Origin: Pedobacter kyungheensis
GTDB taxonomy: Bacteria > Bacteroidota > Bacteroidia > Sphingobacteriales > Sphingobacteriaceae
DNA length: 64,000 nucleotides
NCBI RefSeq assembly: GCF_000812965.1
Contig: NZ_JSYN01000031.1
Span: 32,974-96,973, forward strand
Direction: 5' to 3'
Of the stretch, positions 16,908 to 26,055 are shown one piece after another (the first letter of the stretch is position 1; each line of letters starts with the position of its first letter). The notes under the pieces were generated by a model. It was not told the origin of the DNA, searched no databases, and worked only from the letters and a program-made list of their open reading frames with translations. The position numbers and the translations under genes are program-made.

Positions 16908-18233
16908 TTACTTCGAGTTACCCGGATATTCCTGGTAAAGCTTCATTAAGTGTTCCTTCTGTGCTGCATATTTTGCATCATCGGCAAGATTCACCCGTTC
17001 AGCGGGATCCCACGAAAGGTTATACAACTCCGTAAGTTCCTTATTATCATTTTTGGTAATCCGCAGTTTCCAATCGCCATCCTTTACCCCTTCTAAAACG
17101 TAATTGTGGTAATAAATCGGGCGGTGCGGCTTATTGTGGTTTTTGGTCGTTAGCAAAGCAGCAATAGATTCGCCATCATAAACCCTTTGCGGAAGCTTTG
17201 TCTTGGTCCAGTCGGCCAGCGTAGGCAAAACATCCAGGTTCGAAATGGGCTTGGTCAACTGCGTATCGCTAAGGGTATGACCTTTCCAGTAAACAATAAA
17301 CGGCACCCTGTGACCGGCTTCATAAGAGATTCCCTTCGATCCCCTGAAAACACCTGCCGAACCCACATGGTAAAATTTGGTAAAACCATCCTGATACATC
17401 CGCGCAGGAGCATTAATCCATGGGCCATTATCACTGGTAAAAATAAAAATCGTGTTATCGGCTTGTCCGGAAGCAACCACCTGTTTCCAGATTTGTGCCA
17501 GGCCGGCATCCATATCTTCAATTACATCGCCCAACTCGCCACCCGCCGAAGGTGTTTTACGGCTCTTTTGTGCGGCAAAGGCAACCGGTAAATGCGGCAT
17601 ATTTTGCGCCAGATACAGAAAAAATGGCTTTTTCGCTGCTGCATTTTTCTTAATGAAAGAAATCGATTCGCGCGTATATGAGCTCGTTAAAATGCTATCG
17701 TGCGGTTTATAAATTTCGGGCTTCGTATTTCTGAAAATTTTAATGGTAGTATCGGTTTTTACGTAAGGCGCCCGGTAATCGTGACTATACAGCAGACCGT
17801 AAAATTCATCGAAACCTTTTTTGTTTGGCAACGAAACACCATGATCTCCCAGATGCCATTTACCTACCAATGCTGTTGCGTAGCCTGATTGTTTAAGCAT
17901 TTGTGCAATCGTAATTTCATCTTCAGGTATCCCTGCCTTCTCACCCGGACCTATTGGCCTTGGTAAATCCATCCGGCTGCAATACCTGCCCGTAAGCAAC
18001 GATGCTCTCGATGGGGTACAGGTTGGCGAGGTGGTTACAAAATTCGTTGCTTTGATTCCTTTTGCTGCCATCCCATCTAAAAATGGCGTCTTAATTAGCG
18101 GGCTTCCATAACAGGAAATATCGGCATAACCCATATCATCGGCCAACACAATGATTACATTAGGACGTTGCTGCGCACTCAGGCGGGTAGAAAAACTAAA
18201 AGCTAATAAAAGAAATAAAACGCGAATGTTCAT
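16908..18233 (-). CDS. Secreted type I sulfatase
   Basis: A signal peptide (ends LSAQQ) precedes an arylsulfatase fold. Metal-binding ADDMG (31-35) and the formylglycine motif C72-T-P-S-R76 within TTSPTCTPSRASLLTGR are intact, as are GKWHLGDHG, PHLPV and FTSDNGPW. The Cys72 must be matured by a formylglycine enzyme coded elsewhere. Substrate is unknown. It is alone, not in a polysaccharide-utilisation locus, so a sulfated glycan or ester is only inferred. It is bounded by the A-B-A-B repeats. Confidence 0.93.
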   Translation of the reverse strand: MNIRVLFLLLAFSFSTRLSAQQRPNVIIVLADDMGYADISCYGSPLIKTPFLDGMAAKGIKATNFVTTSPTCTPSRASLLTGRYCSRMDLPRPIGPGEKAGIPEDEITIAQMLKQSGYATALVGKWHLGDHGVSLPNKKGFDEFYGLLYSHDYRAPYVKTDTTIKIFRNTKPEIYKPHDSILTSSYTRESISFIKKNAAAKKPFFLYLAQNMPHLPVAFAAQKSRKTPSAGGELGDVIEDMDAGLAQIWKQVVASGQADNTIFIFTSDNGPWINAPARMYQDGFTKFYHVGSAGVFRGSKGISYEAGHRVPFIVYWKGHTLSDTQLTKPISNLDVLPTLADWTKTKLPQRVYDGESIAALLTTKNHNKPHRPIYYHNYVLEGVKDGDWKLRITKNDNKELTELYNLSWDPAERVNLADDAKYAAQKEHLMKLYQEYPGNSK

Positions 18234-18326
18234 AAAGGATAATTTCCCCGAAATTTAGCAATGATATTTTACAAAAAAAGGAAGTATCCAAGCTTTTACT
18301 AAAACAAATACTGTTATTTAGATTGT

Positions 18327-18334
18327 TACCTTTG
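18327..18334 (+). promoter_or_regulatory. -7 promoter box of the MBL hydrolase gene
   Basis: TACCTTTG fits TAnnTTTG exactly and lies 24 bases before the TTG start. No TTG at the expected -33 distance was found. Confidence 0.5.
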
Positions 18335-18357
18335 CAGAAACATTAAAGATTTAAATT

Positions 18358-19122
18358 TTGCAAGTCCACACCCTATACGAAGGAACCTATTCGGTTGATG
18401 CCACAAAGAAATTTGTTCCTTTCGATCCAGCCATACACCATTTTAAAGACAGACCCGCTTCGCTGTTTATCAACGTACAACCTTTTTTGGTTGAGCTCAA
18501 AAACGACCTGATTCTTTTCGATACCGGTTTAGGTTTTAGCGACGATCATGGCGAATTGATTTTACATAAAAATATCCGGAATGCAGGTTTCGATCCTACC
18601 GATGTAACCAAGGTTTTAATGTCGCACTTACATTACGATCACTCTGGTGGTATGATTCATCAGTTAGGCAACAAAACCGAACTGAGTTTCCCCGATGCTG
18701 AACATATTATTAACCGTGGCGAATGGGAAACCGCCTTTAGCAGTACATCCACTTCGTATCATGCCGATATTTTCGAATTTGTACAACGCAATGCCCAGTT
18801 AACATTTGTGGAGGGCGATGGAGCTATTGATGAAACCATTGCTTACGAATTTACCGGTGCACACTGCCCTAACCATCAGGTTTTCCTTTTAACAGAAGGC
18901 AAACAAAAGGTATTTTTTGGTGGCGATGTTTTGCCAGAGCCTGAAGAACTGATTAAAAATTTTATTGCCAAATATGATTTCGATGGTAGAAAGGCTATGG
19001 AACTACGCAAAGCATACGGTAAAAGAGCAGCAGCCGAAAACTGGGAATGTTTATTTTACCACGGTAAAAGTGTGGCTACCGGCTTTGTAGATGAAATTGA
19101 TGGTGGGTTTAAAATAAGGTAG
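18358..19122 (+). CDS. MBL-fold metallo-hydrolase
   Basis: The 254-residue protein has the metallo-beta-lactamase ligands LMSHLHYDHSGGM (88-100) plus a downstream GAHCPNHQVF, FGGDVLPEP and a C-terminal FYHGKS. Similar stand-alone proteins act as lactonases or phosphodiesterases; the substrate cannot be told. No ATG precedes the first strand (MQVHTLYEGTY) and TAA lies two codons upstream, so TTG at 18358 is the start. The gene ends convergently to yceI, with ~900 bp of repeats between. Confidence 0.85.
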   Translation: MQVHTLYEGTYSVDATKKFVPFDPAIHHFKDRPASLFINVQPFLVELKNDLILFDTGLGFSDDHGELILHKNIRNAGFDPTDVTKVLMSHLHYDHSGGMIHQLGNKTELSFPDAEHIINRGEWETAFSSTSTSYHADIFEFVQRNAQLTFVEGDGAIDETIAYEFTGAHCPNHQVFLLTEGKQKVFFGGDVLPEPEELIKNFIAKYDFDGRKAMELRKAYGKRAAAENWECLFYHGKSVATGFVDEIDGGFKIR

Positions 19123-19132
19123 ATTTTCTAAT

Positions 19133-19966
19133 TTTTAACCGCAAAGTACGCAAAGAGAAGGCGCAAAGGGCGCGGAATGTCATATTCGGGATCCCCATTG
19201 CCGTCATTCTGGCGCAGGCCAGAATCTCTTTTTTACCACCGAGCCCACAAAGAAAGGCACAGAGCGAACAGAGCAATTTTTAAAATATTCCGTGTTTTCC
19301 CTGCATCCGTGGCCAACGCAGATCGTCATTCTGGCGCAGGCCAGAATCTCTTTTTTAACCACAGAGCCCGCAAAGAAAAGCACAGCGCGAACAGGGCAAT
19401 TTTTAAAATATTCCGTGTTTTCCCTGCATCCGTGGCCAAAGCAGATCGTCATTCTGGCGCAGGCCAGAATCTCTTTTTTAACCACAGAGCCCGCAAAGAA
19501 AAGCACTGAGCGAACAGAGCAATATTTAAAACATTCCGTGTTTTCCGTGCATCCGTGGCCAAAGCAGGCCGTCATTCTGGCGCAGGCCAGAATCTCTTTT
19601 TTTAACCACCGAGCACACAAAGAAAGACACAAAGCACACAAACTAATAATCTCCGTGCTCTCTGTGTAAAACTCAGTGCCCTCTGTGGTAAAAGTTAACA
19701 ACATTTTAACCACAAAGCTACTCCAACCGTCATTCTGGCGCAGGCCAAAATCTTTTTTTTTTAACCACAGAGCCCACAGAGAAAAGCACTGAGCGAACAG
19801 AGCAATATTTAAAACATTCCGTGTTTTCCGTGCATCCGTGGCCAAACCAGGTCGTCATTCTGGCGCAGGCCAGAATCTCTTTTTTACCACCGAGCACACA
19901 AAGCACACAATCTAATCTCCGTGCTCTCTGTGTAAAACTCAGTGCCCTCTGTGGTAAAAGTTAGCA
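19133..19966. repeat. Cluster of six ATTCTGG hairpins with attached ACCACAGAG words
   Basis: Six copies of GTCATTCTGG-CGCAGG-CC (starts near 19203, 19325, 19448, 19571, 19730 and 19854) form a 7-bp ATTCTGG/CCAGAAT hairpin, followed by T-runs, then ACCACAGAGC, CACAAAG and a segment ending in CCGTGTTTTCC. The unit period is about 122-125 bp for the first four. The left edge has TTTAACCGCAAAG and the right edge CTCTGTGGTAAAA. Coding frames through it are repeat artefacts. No gene is seen in this gap. Confidence 0.9.
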
Positions 19967-19971
19967 CAACT

Positions 19972-20002
19972 AAAAAAGCCCCGGCAAACTGCCAGGGCTT
20001 TT
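19972..20002 (-). terminator. Terminator of yceI
   Basis: On the minus strand, AAAAGCCCTGGCA (20002-19990) pairs with 19986-19974 with one mismatch and a 3-base loop, and runs into TTTTTT. It is 38 bases after the yceI stop. Confidence 0.85.
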
Positions 20003-20040
20003 AGCTTTTCAAGCCCTCCCATTCAGTGGAGGGATGGGGA

Positions 20041-20628
20041 TTATTTTTTAGCTACTAATTTCACAGCTAATTCAAACTCATCGTTAATCGCTTTATCACC
20101 AATGCTATCGAAGAATGATTTAGAACCATATTTGATATCATATTTAGTTCTGTCAACTACAATTTTACCAGCTAAAGCAGAAACAGTACCATCAGCATTA
20201 ACCGTTACAGTTGCAGGGAAGCTTAGTGGTTTAGTAATACCTTTAATAGTTAAGTTACCTGATACAGTTACGTTAGCACCGCTACCCGCTACTTTAGTAA
20301 TTACGAAAGTAGAAGTTGGGAATTTAGCCACACCGAAGAAATCGTCAGCTTTTAAGTGACCTTCTAATTTAGCGCTACCATCAGCATCTTTGATTGAGTT
20401 CATATCGATGGTGAAAGTACCACCAGTTACACTTTTACCATTAACAGCAAGTGAACCTGATTGTAAAGCGATTGTTCCGTTGTGAGAACCGGTTACTTTT
20501 TTACCAACCCAAGTAATGGTCGATTTTGCTGCATCTACAGTATAAGTAACTGGTTTAGCAGGGTTTTTAAAAGCTGATAAAGCAACAACTGCTACTAATA
20601 AAAAGATTGAAGAGATTTTTAATTTCAT
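20041..20628 (-). CDS. YceI-family secreted protein
   Basis: A signal peptide (first ~20 residues, SIFLLVAVVALSA) leads to a YceI beta-barrel: VTYTVDAAKSTITWVGKKVTGSHNG at 29-53, FTIDMNSIKDAD, LKADDFFGVAKFPTSTF and NLTIKGITKPLSF. YceI proteins bind isoprenoid-like lipids in the periplasm. I use ATG 20628, giving 195 residues, because a longer reading to 20664 would include the promoter. A strong terminator follows. Confidence 0.93.
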   Translation of the reverse strand: MKLKISSIFLLVAVVALSAFKNPAKPVTYTVDAAKSTITWVGKKVTGSHNGTIALQSGSLAVNGKSVTGGTFTIDMNSIKDADGSAKLEGHLKADDFFGVAKFPTSTFVITKVAGSGANVTVSGNLTIKGITKPLSFPATVTVNADGTVSALAGKIVVDRTKYDIKYGSKSFFDSIGDKAINDEFELAVKLVAKK

Positions 20629-20650
20629 TTTCTGGTTTTTTAATTTGATA

Positions 20651-20658
20651 CAAATATA
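20651..20658 (-). promoter_or_regulatory. -7 promoter box of yceI
   Basis: TATATTTG on the minus strand matches TAnnTTTG and lies 22 bases before ATG 20628. It supports the shorter start. Confidence 0.55.
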
Positions 20659-20861
20659 GATCAAGCTTTTAGCTGTTGTTATTGACCTATGTTAAGTTTT
20701 TCAAAAATAATCGGTTTTATTTAAAATCATTCTATTGACTGCAGATTTATAATAAAGGTTTAATTTGTTTACTTTTTAATGTGAATTAAATATTTATTCG
20801 ACTTAATCATACCAGGAACATTAATTTTATGGAATAACACTATCTTTCACATCTTAAAGAC

Positions 20862-21440
20862 ATGAAAAAAATAACGATTCTCCTCATGTTGGCTACCATG
20901 TTTAATCTGGCAGCTTCGGCCCAAAACATTTCAAGTAAAGAAAAACAATTTTTGACCTGGTTTTTCACCAAAAAACTTCAAATCAAAGACAAAGAGATAT
21001 TTTATGTTGACAAAAACTCAGAAGGTATTGTTCAGGAACTAAAGAAATCTCTAGATAAAGATACTTTAAAGGGCTATAAGTATAACCATCTGATAAATGA
21101 ACTAATCTACACTAAAAACGAGAAAAAAGCTGTACTTCGTGCAATTGAGAAAATAAAAACGCAAACACTTCCAGATCATATCCTACCTTTTGCGAAAGCC
21201 ATTACCAATGATAGCTTAAGCCAGATTTTTAATGGTAAAGGCTGGGATAACGCCTATAAAAAAGGACTTCATGGGTATTATCAATTCCACAAACCTATTT
21301 TTTTCAGAAATGGCACTTTTTGCATTTTTCAATATGGTTACAGATGTGGCAATTTATGCGGTGAGGGAAACACCTGTATTTATAAAAAAACGGATAAAGG
21401 TTGGGAAGAATTTATCCAGTTTGAAAATTGGGTAAGTTAA
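20862..21440 (+). CDS. Secreted protein of unknown family
   Basis: The 192-residue product starts with a signal peptide (MKKITILLMLATMFNLAASA) and has a Lys-rich helical N-terminal half. Its C-terminal ~50 residues carry four Cys in FCIFQYGYRCGNLCGEGNTC, which could form disulfides or bind metal. I do not recognise a family. It is a single gene between yceI (divergent) and a VOC protein. A near-consensus -7 box (TATCTTTC) lies about 22 bases upstream. Confidence 0.72.
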   Translation: MKKITILLMLATMFNLAASAQNISSKEKQFLTWFFTKKLQIKDKEIFYVDKNSEGIVQELKKSLDKDTLKGYKYNHLINELIYTKNEKKAVLRAIEKIKTQTLPDHILPFAKAITNDSLSQIFNGKGWDNAYKKGLHGYYQFHKPIFFRNGTFCIFQYGYRCGNLCGEGNTCIYKKTDKGWEEFIQFENWVS

Positions 21441-21473
21441 CCCAGTCCATCCTTAGTCACTTTTAGCTATATT

Positions 21474-21481
21474 TATCTTTG
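21474..21481 (+). promoter_or_regulatory. -7 promoter box of the VOC gene
   Basis: TATCTTTG matches TAnnTTTG exactly, 64 bases before the ATG at 21546. Confidence 0.5.
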
Positions 21482-21545
21482 CACCGACATCAATTGCAGG
21501 AGGCAAACTATACAGCAATAAACACATTTAATAAGAAGTAAAGAG

Positions 21546-21908
21546 ATGAACCACAAAGCAACATCCATCCGCCCCTTTATTGGTGCAAAAGATTTTGAAA
21601 TATCAAGAAGCTTTTACCGCGACCTGGGTTTCGAAGAAACTACGCTGGGTCCACAAATGTCTGTCTTTAAAACTGGTAACCTGGCTTTTTACCTCCAGAA
21701 CGCTTATGTAAAAGACTGGATCGATAACACCATGATTTTTATGGAGGTTGACGATGCAGACCGTTATTATACCGAATTGCTTGCCCTCGATTTACCCGGC
21801 AAATATAAAAACGTAAAACTTACACCTGTCCGTCACGAAGATTGGGGCAGTGAGTGTTTCCTTCACGATCCATCGGGAATTTTATGGCACTTCGGGGCGT
21901 TTAAGTAG
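21546..21908 (+). CDS. VOC-family (glyoxalase/bleomycin-resistance fold) protein
   Basis: The 120-residue protein has one pair of beta-alpha-beta-beta-beta modules: SIRPFIGAKDFEISRSFYRDLGFEET at the start and CFLHDPSGILWHFGAF at the end, the classic VOC edges with a metal-ligand His/Glu pattern. Substrate is not deducible; such small proteins include glyoxalases, dioxygenases and antibiotic-binding proteins. It is followed by a convergent transposase remnant 14 bp away. Confidence 0.85.
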   Translation: MNHKATSIRPFIGAKDFEISRSFYRDLGFEETTLGPQMSVFKTGNLAFYLQNAYVKDWIDNTMIFMEVDDADRYYTELLALDLPGKYKNVKLTPVRHEDWGSECFLHDPSGILWHFGAFK

Positions 21909-21922
21909 AAAACGAACAGTGC

Positions 21923-22039
21923 TCAGTGCGCCAATACCCCATCTTTGCCCTCAAGTGGTTTACCTGAACGTAACTGCTCTAAGGCTGAAGCTTCAAATTC
22001 TTTATAATTGAAACGATTCTCTTCTTGTTGATCTGACAT
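21923..22039 (-). pseudogene. N-terminal remnant of an IS256-type transposase
   Basis: A 38-codon frame reads MSDQQEENRFNYKEF followed by EASALEQLRSGKPLEGKDG and stops after VLAH. The acidic start, FNYKEFE, LRSGKPL and GKDGVL are what I expect at the start of Bacteroidota IS256-family (Mutator-type) transposases, which would continue with a PLIK-like segment for ~370 more residues. Here it stops at once and no other transposase part or terminal repeat is seen. The 21-bp array lies just upstream. Identification is from memory of the family and needs a database check. Confidence 0.6.
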
Positions 22040-22100
22040 AATTCCTGTGTTTAAAGTTATTAATTTTCCTTTTGACACAGTTTATTGAATAGACCCAACT

Positions 22101-22381
22101 AAAACCAGCACCTGCAAGCATAAACCTAGCACCTGCAAGCATAAACCTAGCACCTGCAAGCATAAAACCAACACCTGCAAGCATAAACCTAGCACCTGCA
22201 AGCATAAAACTAGCACCTGCAAGCATAAAACTAGTACCTGCAAGCATAAACCTAGCACCTGCAAGCATAAACCTAGCACCTGCAAGCATAAAACCAGCAT
22301 CTGCAAGCATAAAACCAGCACCTGCAAGCATAAAACCAGTACCTGCAAGCATAAAACTAACACCTGCAAGCACTGCACAAA
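22101..22381. repeat. 21-bp tandem array, 13 copies
   Basis: CACCTGCAAGCATAA begins a unit at 22109 and every 21 bases to 22361 without a slip (13 starts); the last unit is degenerate. Variation is limited to the end of the unit (AACCTAG, AACCAG or AACTAG forms) and C/T at one site. Since 21 is a multiple of three, several frames stay open and code heptads on the minus strand; I regard these as artefacts. There are no spacers, so it is not a CRISPR array. Confidence 0.95.
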
Positions 22382-22399
22382 GCACTTTAAGCAAATCTT

Positions 22400-22430
22400 G
22401 TCCCCCTTTTGAAGGGGGCAGGGGGATGAC
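22400..22430. repeat. C-rich hairpin repeat with GTC...GAC ends, copy 1
   Basis: CCCCCTTTTGAAGGGGG forms a 5-7 bp hairpin followed by CAGGGGGATGAC. On the other strand it starts GTCATCCCCCTGCC, and a close copy in that orientation is at 50808-50836. Confidence 0.8.
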
Positions 22431-22517
22431 CTAACCACTATCTCCCAACTATCATGCATTAACTACACAGCCTATTACATTAAACCCTATATTTAAACCA
22501 AATCAATAACGCTAGAA

Positions 22518-22973
22518 ATGAAGAATAAAATTTATGCCGCACTGTGTTTAACCACTTTGCTTTTTACCGCCACTAGCTGTAATGTTAACAGTAGCTACAT
22601 CAACCGCGAAGAAGATAAAAAAGACGCAGAGAAAGTGGCTGATCAGTTTTACGAATTGCTTCAGAAAAAGGACTTTCAAAAAGTAGATCCACTATTGAGC
22701 ACAAAATTCAAAGCTGCAACCAGCGCCGAAAAATTAAACGATTATTTAAACGGAGCCTTAAATAAGTTAGGCGAAATTAAAAGCGAAAAGCTCGATCACT
22801 GGGAATCGAAGGTGGTAAAAGGTACCAATCCATCTGCAAATTACGTGCTTTACTACGTGGTAGAAAGAACAAAATACCAATCAAAAGAAACGGTTACATT
22901 AACTGCAGAAAACGACCAGATCAAAATACAAGGCTACAACGTAAATTCGGATGGCTTGCTGCTAGATAAATAA
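22518..22973 (+). CDS. Small lipoprotein, DUF4019/DUF3887-like
   Basis: A lipoprotein signal (LLFTATSCNVNSS, Cys ~21) precedes ~130 residues in an NTF2-like pattern: KDAEKVADQFYELLQKKDFQKV, LLSTKFKAATS, LGEIKSEKLDHWES and YYVVERTKYQSKETVTL. This resembles DUF4019-type lipoproteins of Bacteroidota. Function is unknown; likely periplasm-facing. It stands alone and converges on gcvP. Confidence 0.72.
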   Translation: MKNKIYAALCLTTLLFTATSCNVNSSYINREEDKKDAEKVADQFYELLQKKDFQKVDPLLSTKFKAATSAEKLNDYLNGALNKLGEIKSEKLDHWESKVVKGTNPSANYVLYYVVERTKYQSKETVTLTAENDQIKIQGYNVNSDGLLLDK

Positions 22974-22993
22974 CATTCCTGTTTTACAGGCAT

Positions 22994-23035
22994 AAAAAAA
23001 AGCAGGTTTTATGAAGTAAATCCATAAAACCTGCT
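22994..23035 (-). terminator. Terminator of gcvP
   Basis: A perfect 13-bp stem, AGCAGGTTTTATG at 23001-23013 with its inverse at 23023-23035, runs into eight T on the minus strand (22994-23001). It lies 119 bases after the gcvP stop; the plus side lacks a T-run. Confidence 0.85.
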
Positions 23036-23153
23036 AACATATCTAATGAGATTGCCTGCCTTGTAGCAGACAGGCTTCATCGCCTGAAAAACCTCCCCGC
23101 AATAACGGGCAATTGTTTTTGGCTATGGCAAGGAAAACCCTAAACCCTAAACC

Positions 23154-26030
23154 TTAAGGCACAATCTCTTCCAAATAGCTCTCAACCGGCGGACAAGCAC
23201 AGATTAATGATCTATCGCCATGGCTATCGTTAACACGACCAACCGAAGGCCAGAACTTACGCTCTAACACATAAGGCAGCGGGAACGCAGCAGTTTGACG
23301 GCTATAAGCATGCTCCCACTCATTTGCAGTAATTACCGAAACCGTGTGAGGTGCATTTTTAAGCGGGTTATCTGTTTTATCTAAAGTACCGTTTTCTACC
23401 TGGGTAATTTCATTTCTGATAGCAATTAAGGCATCACAGAAACGGTCTAACTCATGTTTAGGTTCCGATTCTGTAGGCTCAACCATTAAAGTACCCGCAA
23501 CCGGGAACGAAACCGTTGGTGCATGGAAACCATAATCCATTAAACGTTTGGCAATATCAGTTACTTCGATACCGAAAGCTTTGAAAGCACGGCAATCTAA
23601 AATCATTTCGTGTGCACAACGACCCTGAGCACCTGAATAAAGTACCGGGAAGTGTTGCTCTAAACGCGCTTTCATGTAGTTGGCGTTTAAAATCGCATAT
23701 TTAGTTGCATTGGTTAAACCTTCAGCACCCATCATGGCAATATAAGCATGAGAAATGATCAGAATCGATGCTGATCCCCAAGGTGCAGATGAAACCGCAG
23801 AAATAGATTTTCCTTTATCGATATCCACTACAGCGTGACCAGGAAGGTAAGGAATCAGGTGTTTAGCCACACCAATTGGGCCCATACCAGGACCTCCACC
23901 ACCGTGAGGGATACAGAAAGTTTTATGTAAGTTTAAGTGACAAACATCGGCACCAATATTAGCCGGGCTGGTTAAACCAACCTGAGCGTTCATATTTGCA
24001 CCATCCATGTAAACCTGTCCGCCGTTAGCGTGAATGGTTTCGCAGATTTCGATGATACTTTCTTCAAACACCCCGTGCGTTGATGGATAAGTTACCATTA
24101 AACACGAAAGGTTATCTTTATGCAGTTCTGCTTTAGCTTTTAAATCTTCTACATCGATGTTACCGTTTTCTAACGATTTAACCACCACAATCTTCATATC
24201 GGCCATCGCCGCAGAAGCAGGGTTGGTACCGTGTGCCGAAGCCGGGATTAAAGCCACATTACGGTGGAAATCGCCTCTATCATGGTGATAAGCGCGGATA
24301 ACCATTAAACCGGCATACTCGCCTTGCGCACCTGCATTAGGTTGCAAACTCATGGCAGCAAAACCGGTAATTTCGCTTAACCATTTATCCAGTTCATTGA
24401 AAACTGAATAATAACCCAATACCTGATCTGCCGGGGCAAAAGGGTGAATGCGACCAAAGTGAGACCAGGTAACCGGAATCATTTCGGCAGTTGCATTTAA
24501 TTTCATGGTACAGCTACCCAAAGCAATCATCGAGTGGCAAAGCGATAAATCTTTTGCCTCTAAAGATTTAATGTAACGCAACATCTCGTGCTCTGAGTGG
24601 TGTGCGTTAAAGATAGGGTGTGTTAAATAAGCCGAAGTACGTTGTAAAGCTTCAGGGATTACTGTTTCTACATTTTCAACCACTTCTACCTGATCGCCTG
24701 CAAAGCCTTTAGCCCTTGCAAAGATTTTGGCAATTAAAGTAATATCTTCAAAAGTAGTCGTTTCATCAACCGAAATGGTAACTGTGTTACCTACATAGTT
24801 CAGGTTGATTTCGTTATCCAGGCAGTAAGCATGAATACCACCTTTTAAATCGCCTAAATCAAAACGAATCGTATCGAAATAAGCTGAATTTAACTGCTCG
24901 TAACCTAAATTTTTCAAGGTAGTAGCCAAACTGATCGCTAAACCATGTGTACGCTCAGCAATGGCTTTTAAGCCTTTCGGACCGTGATATGCAGCATAGA
25001 AACCAGCCATAATTGCCAGTAATGCCTGTGCAGTACAAATATTTGAAGTTGCTTTATCTCTGCGGATGTGTTGCTCGCGGGTTTGCAAAGCCATACGCAA
25101 AGCGTAATCGCCATGGCTATCGATGGTTACACCAATAATACGGCCCGGGATTGAACGTTTATATTCTTCTTTAGTAGCAAAAAATGCAGCATGCGGACCA
25201 CCAAAACCCATCGGAATACCGAAACGTTGTGTAGTACCTACCACAATATCAGCACCCCACTCGCCCGGAGGCGTTAATAAGGTTAAGCTTAAAATATCGG
25301 CAGCAACCGTTAATTTAATATTTAAGTTATGTAATTCAGCAGCAAAGTTTTTGTAATCGAAAACCTCACCGTTACCAGCAGGATACTGCACAATAGCACC
25401 AAAGAAATCTTCGGTAGCTACGAAATCCAAATGACTGCCAATTACCAGCTCAATGCCATAAGGATTGGCACGTGTTTTTAAAATATCGATGGTTTGGGCA
25501 AAAAGCAATTCAGAAACAAAAAATTTCTTAGCCGCCTGATTTTTACGCGTACTGTACTGCATAAACATTGCTTCAGCTGCAGCTGTACCTTCATCTAATA
25601 ACGATGCATTGGCAATTTCCATTCCGGTTAAATCGATAACCATGGTTTGGAAATTTAATAAAGCCTGTAAACGGCCCTGTGCAATCTCTGCCTGATATGG
25701 CGTATATTGGGTATACCATCCTGGGTTTTCGAATACGTTACGTAAAATTACACCCGGAGTAATGGTATCATAATAACCTTGACCGATAAAGCTTTTGAAA
25801 ACTTTATTCAACAATGAAGTTTGTTTTAAAGCACCAAGATATTCAGTTTCTGACTTTGCTGCCGGCAAATTTAACGGTTGTTTTAACCTAATTGCCGTCG
25901 GAACAGTTTGTTCAATCAGCTCATCAATAGAATTAACGCCAACAGTGTGCAACATTTCGGCTGTATCAGCCTCATTAGGAGCAATATGGCGATTTTGAAA
26001 ATCTTCCTTGTAATGGATATTTAAGCTCAT
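23154..26030 (-). CDS. gcvP: Glycine dehydrogenase (decarboxylating), P-protein
   Basis: It is the PLP enzyme that decarboxylates glycine in the glycine-cleavage system. The protein is a single 958-residue chain with both homologous halves, as in E. coli, not split into two subunits. The PLP lysine is near residue 703 in LNLHKTFCIPHGGGGPG. N-terminal FIGQGYYDTITPGVILRN and C-terminal APTVSFPVAGTLMVEPTESE are family landmarks. The gcvT, gcvH and lpd partners are not here. It has its own promoter and terminator. Confidence 0.97.
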   Translation of the reverse strand: MSLNIHYKEDFQNRHIAPNEADTAEMLHTVGVNSIDELIEQTVPTAIRLKQPLNLPAAKSETEYLGALKQTSLLNKVFKSFIGQGYYDTITPGVILRNVFENPGWYTQYTPYQAEIAQGRLQALLNFQTMVIDLTGMEIANASLLDEGTAAAEAMFMQYSTRKNQAAKKFFVSELLFAQTIDILKTRANPYGIELVIGSHLDFVATEDFFGAIVQYPAGNGEVFDYKNFAAELHNLNIKLTVAADILSLTLLTPPGEWGADIVVGTTQRFGIPMGFGGPHAAFFATKEEYKRSIPGRIIGVTIDSHGDYALRMALQTREQHIRRDKATSNICTAQALLAIMAGFYAAYHGPKGLKAIAERTHGLAISLATTLKNLGYEQLNSAYFDTIRFDLGDLKGGIHAYCLDNEINLNYVGNTVTISVDETTTFEDITLIAKIFARAKGFAGDQVEVVENVETVIPEALQRTSAYLTHPIFNAHHSEHEMLRYIKSLEAKDLSLCHSMIALGSCTMKLNATAEMIPVTWSHFGRIHPFAPADQVLGYYSVFNELDKWLSEITGFAAMSLQPNAGAQGEYAGLMVIRAYHHDRGDFHRNVALIPASAHGTNPASAAMADMKIVVVKSLENGNIDVEDLKAKAELHKDNLSCLMVTYPSTHGVFEESIIEICETIHANGGQVYMDGANMNAQVGLTSPANIGADVCHLNLHKTFCIPHGGGGPGMGPIGVAKHLIPYLPGHAVVDIDKGKSISAVSSAPWGSASILIISHAYIAMMGAEGLTNATKYAILNANYMKARLEQHFPVLYSGAQGRCAHEMILDCRAFKAFGIEVTDIAKRLMDYGFHAPTVSFPVAGTLMVEPTESEPKHELDRFCDALIAIRNEITQVENGTLDKTDNPLKNAPHTVSVITANEWEHAYSRQTAAFPLPYVLERKFWPSVGRVNDSHGDRSLICACPPVESYLEEIVP

Positions 26031-26055
26031 GCGGTATGAATAATAAATTTGCGTG

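Noticed and set aside
19204..19845. 213-codon minus-strand and 125-codon plus-strand frames in the repeat cluster
   Set aside because: Translation consists of repeated copies of one segment caused by ~122-bp units; no protein family and no conserved start.
22101..22381. CRISPR array
   Set aside because: Units are directly adjacent with no spacers and no cas genes are present.
22002..22459. Two long minus-strand reading frames of 130 and 125 codons over the 21-bp array
   Set aside because: They are open only because the 21-bp unit is a multiple of three; no signal other than heptad repeats, and both frames overlap each other.
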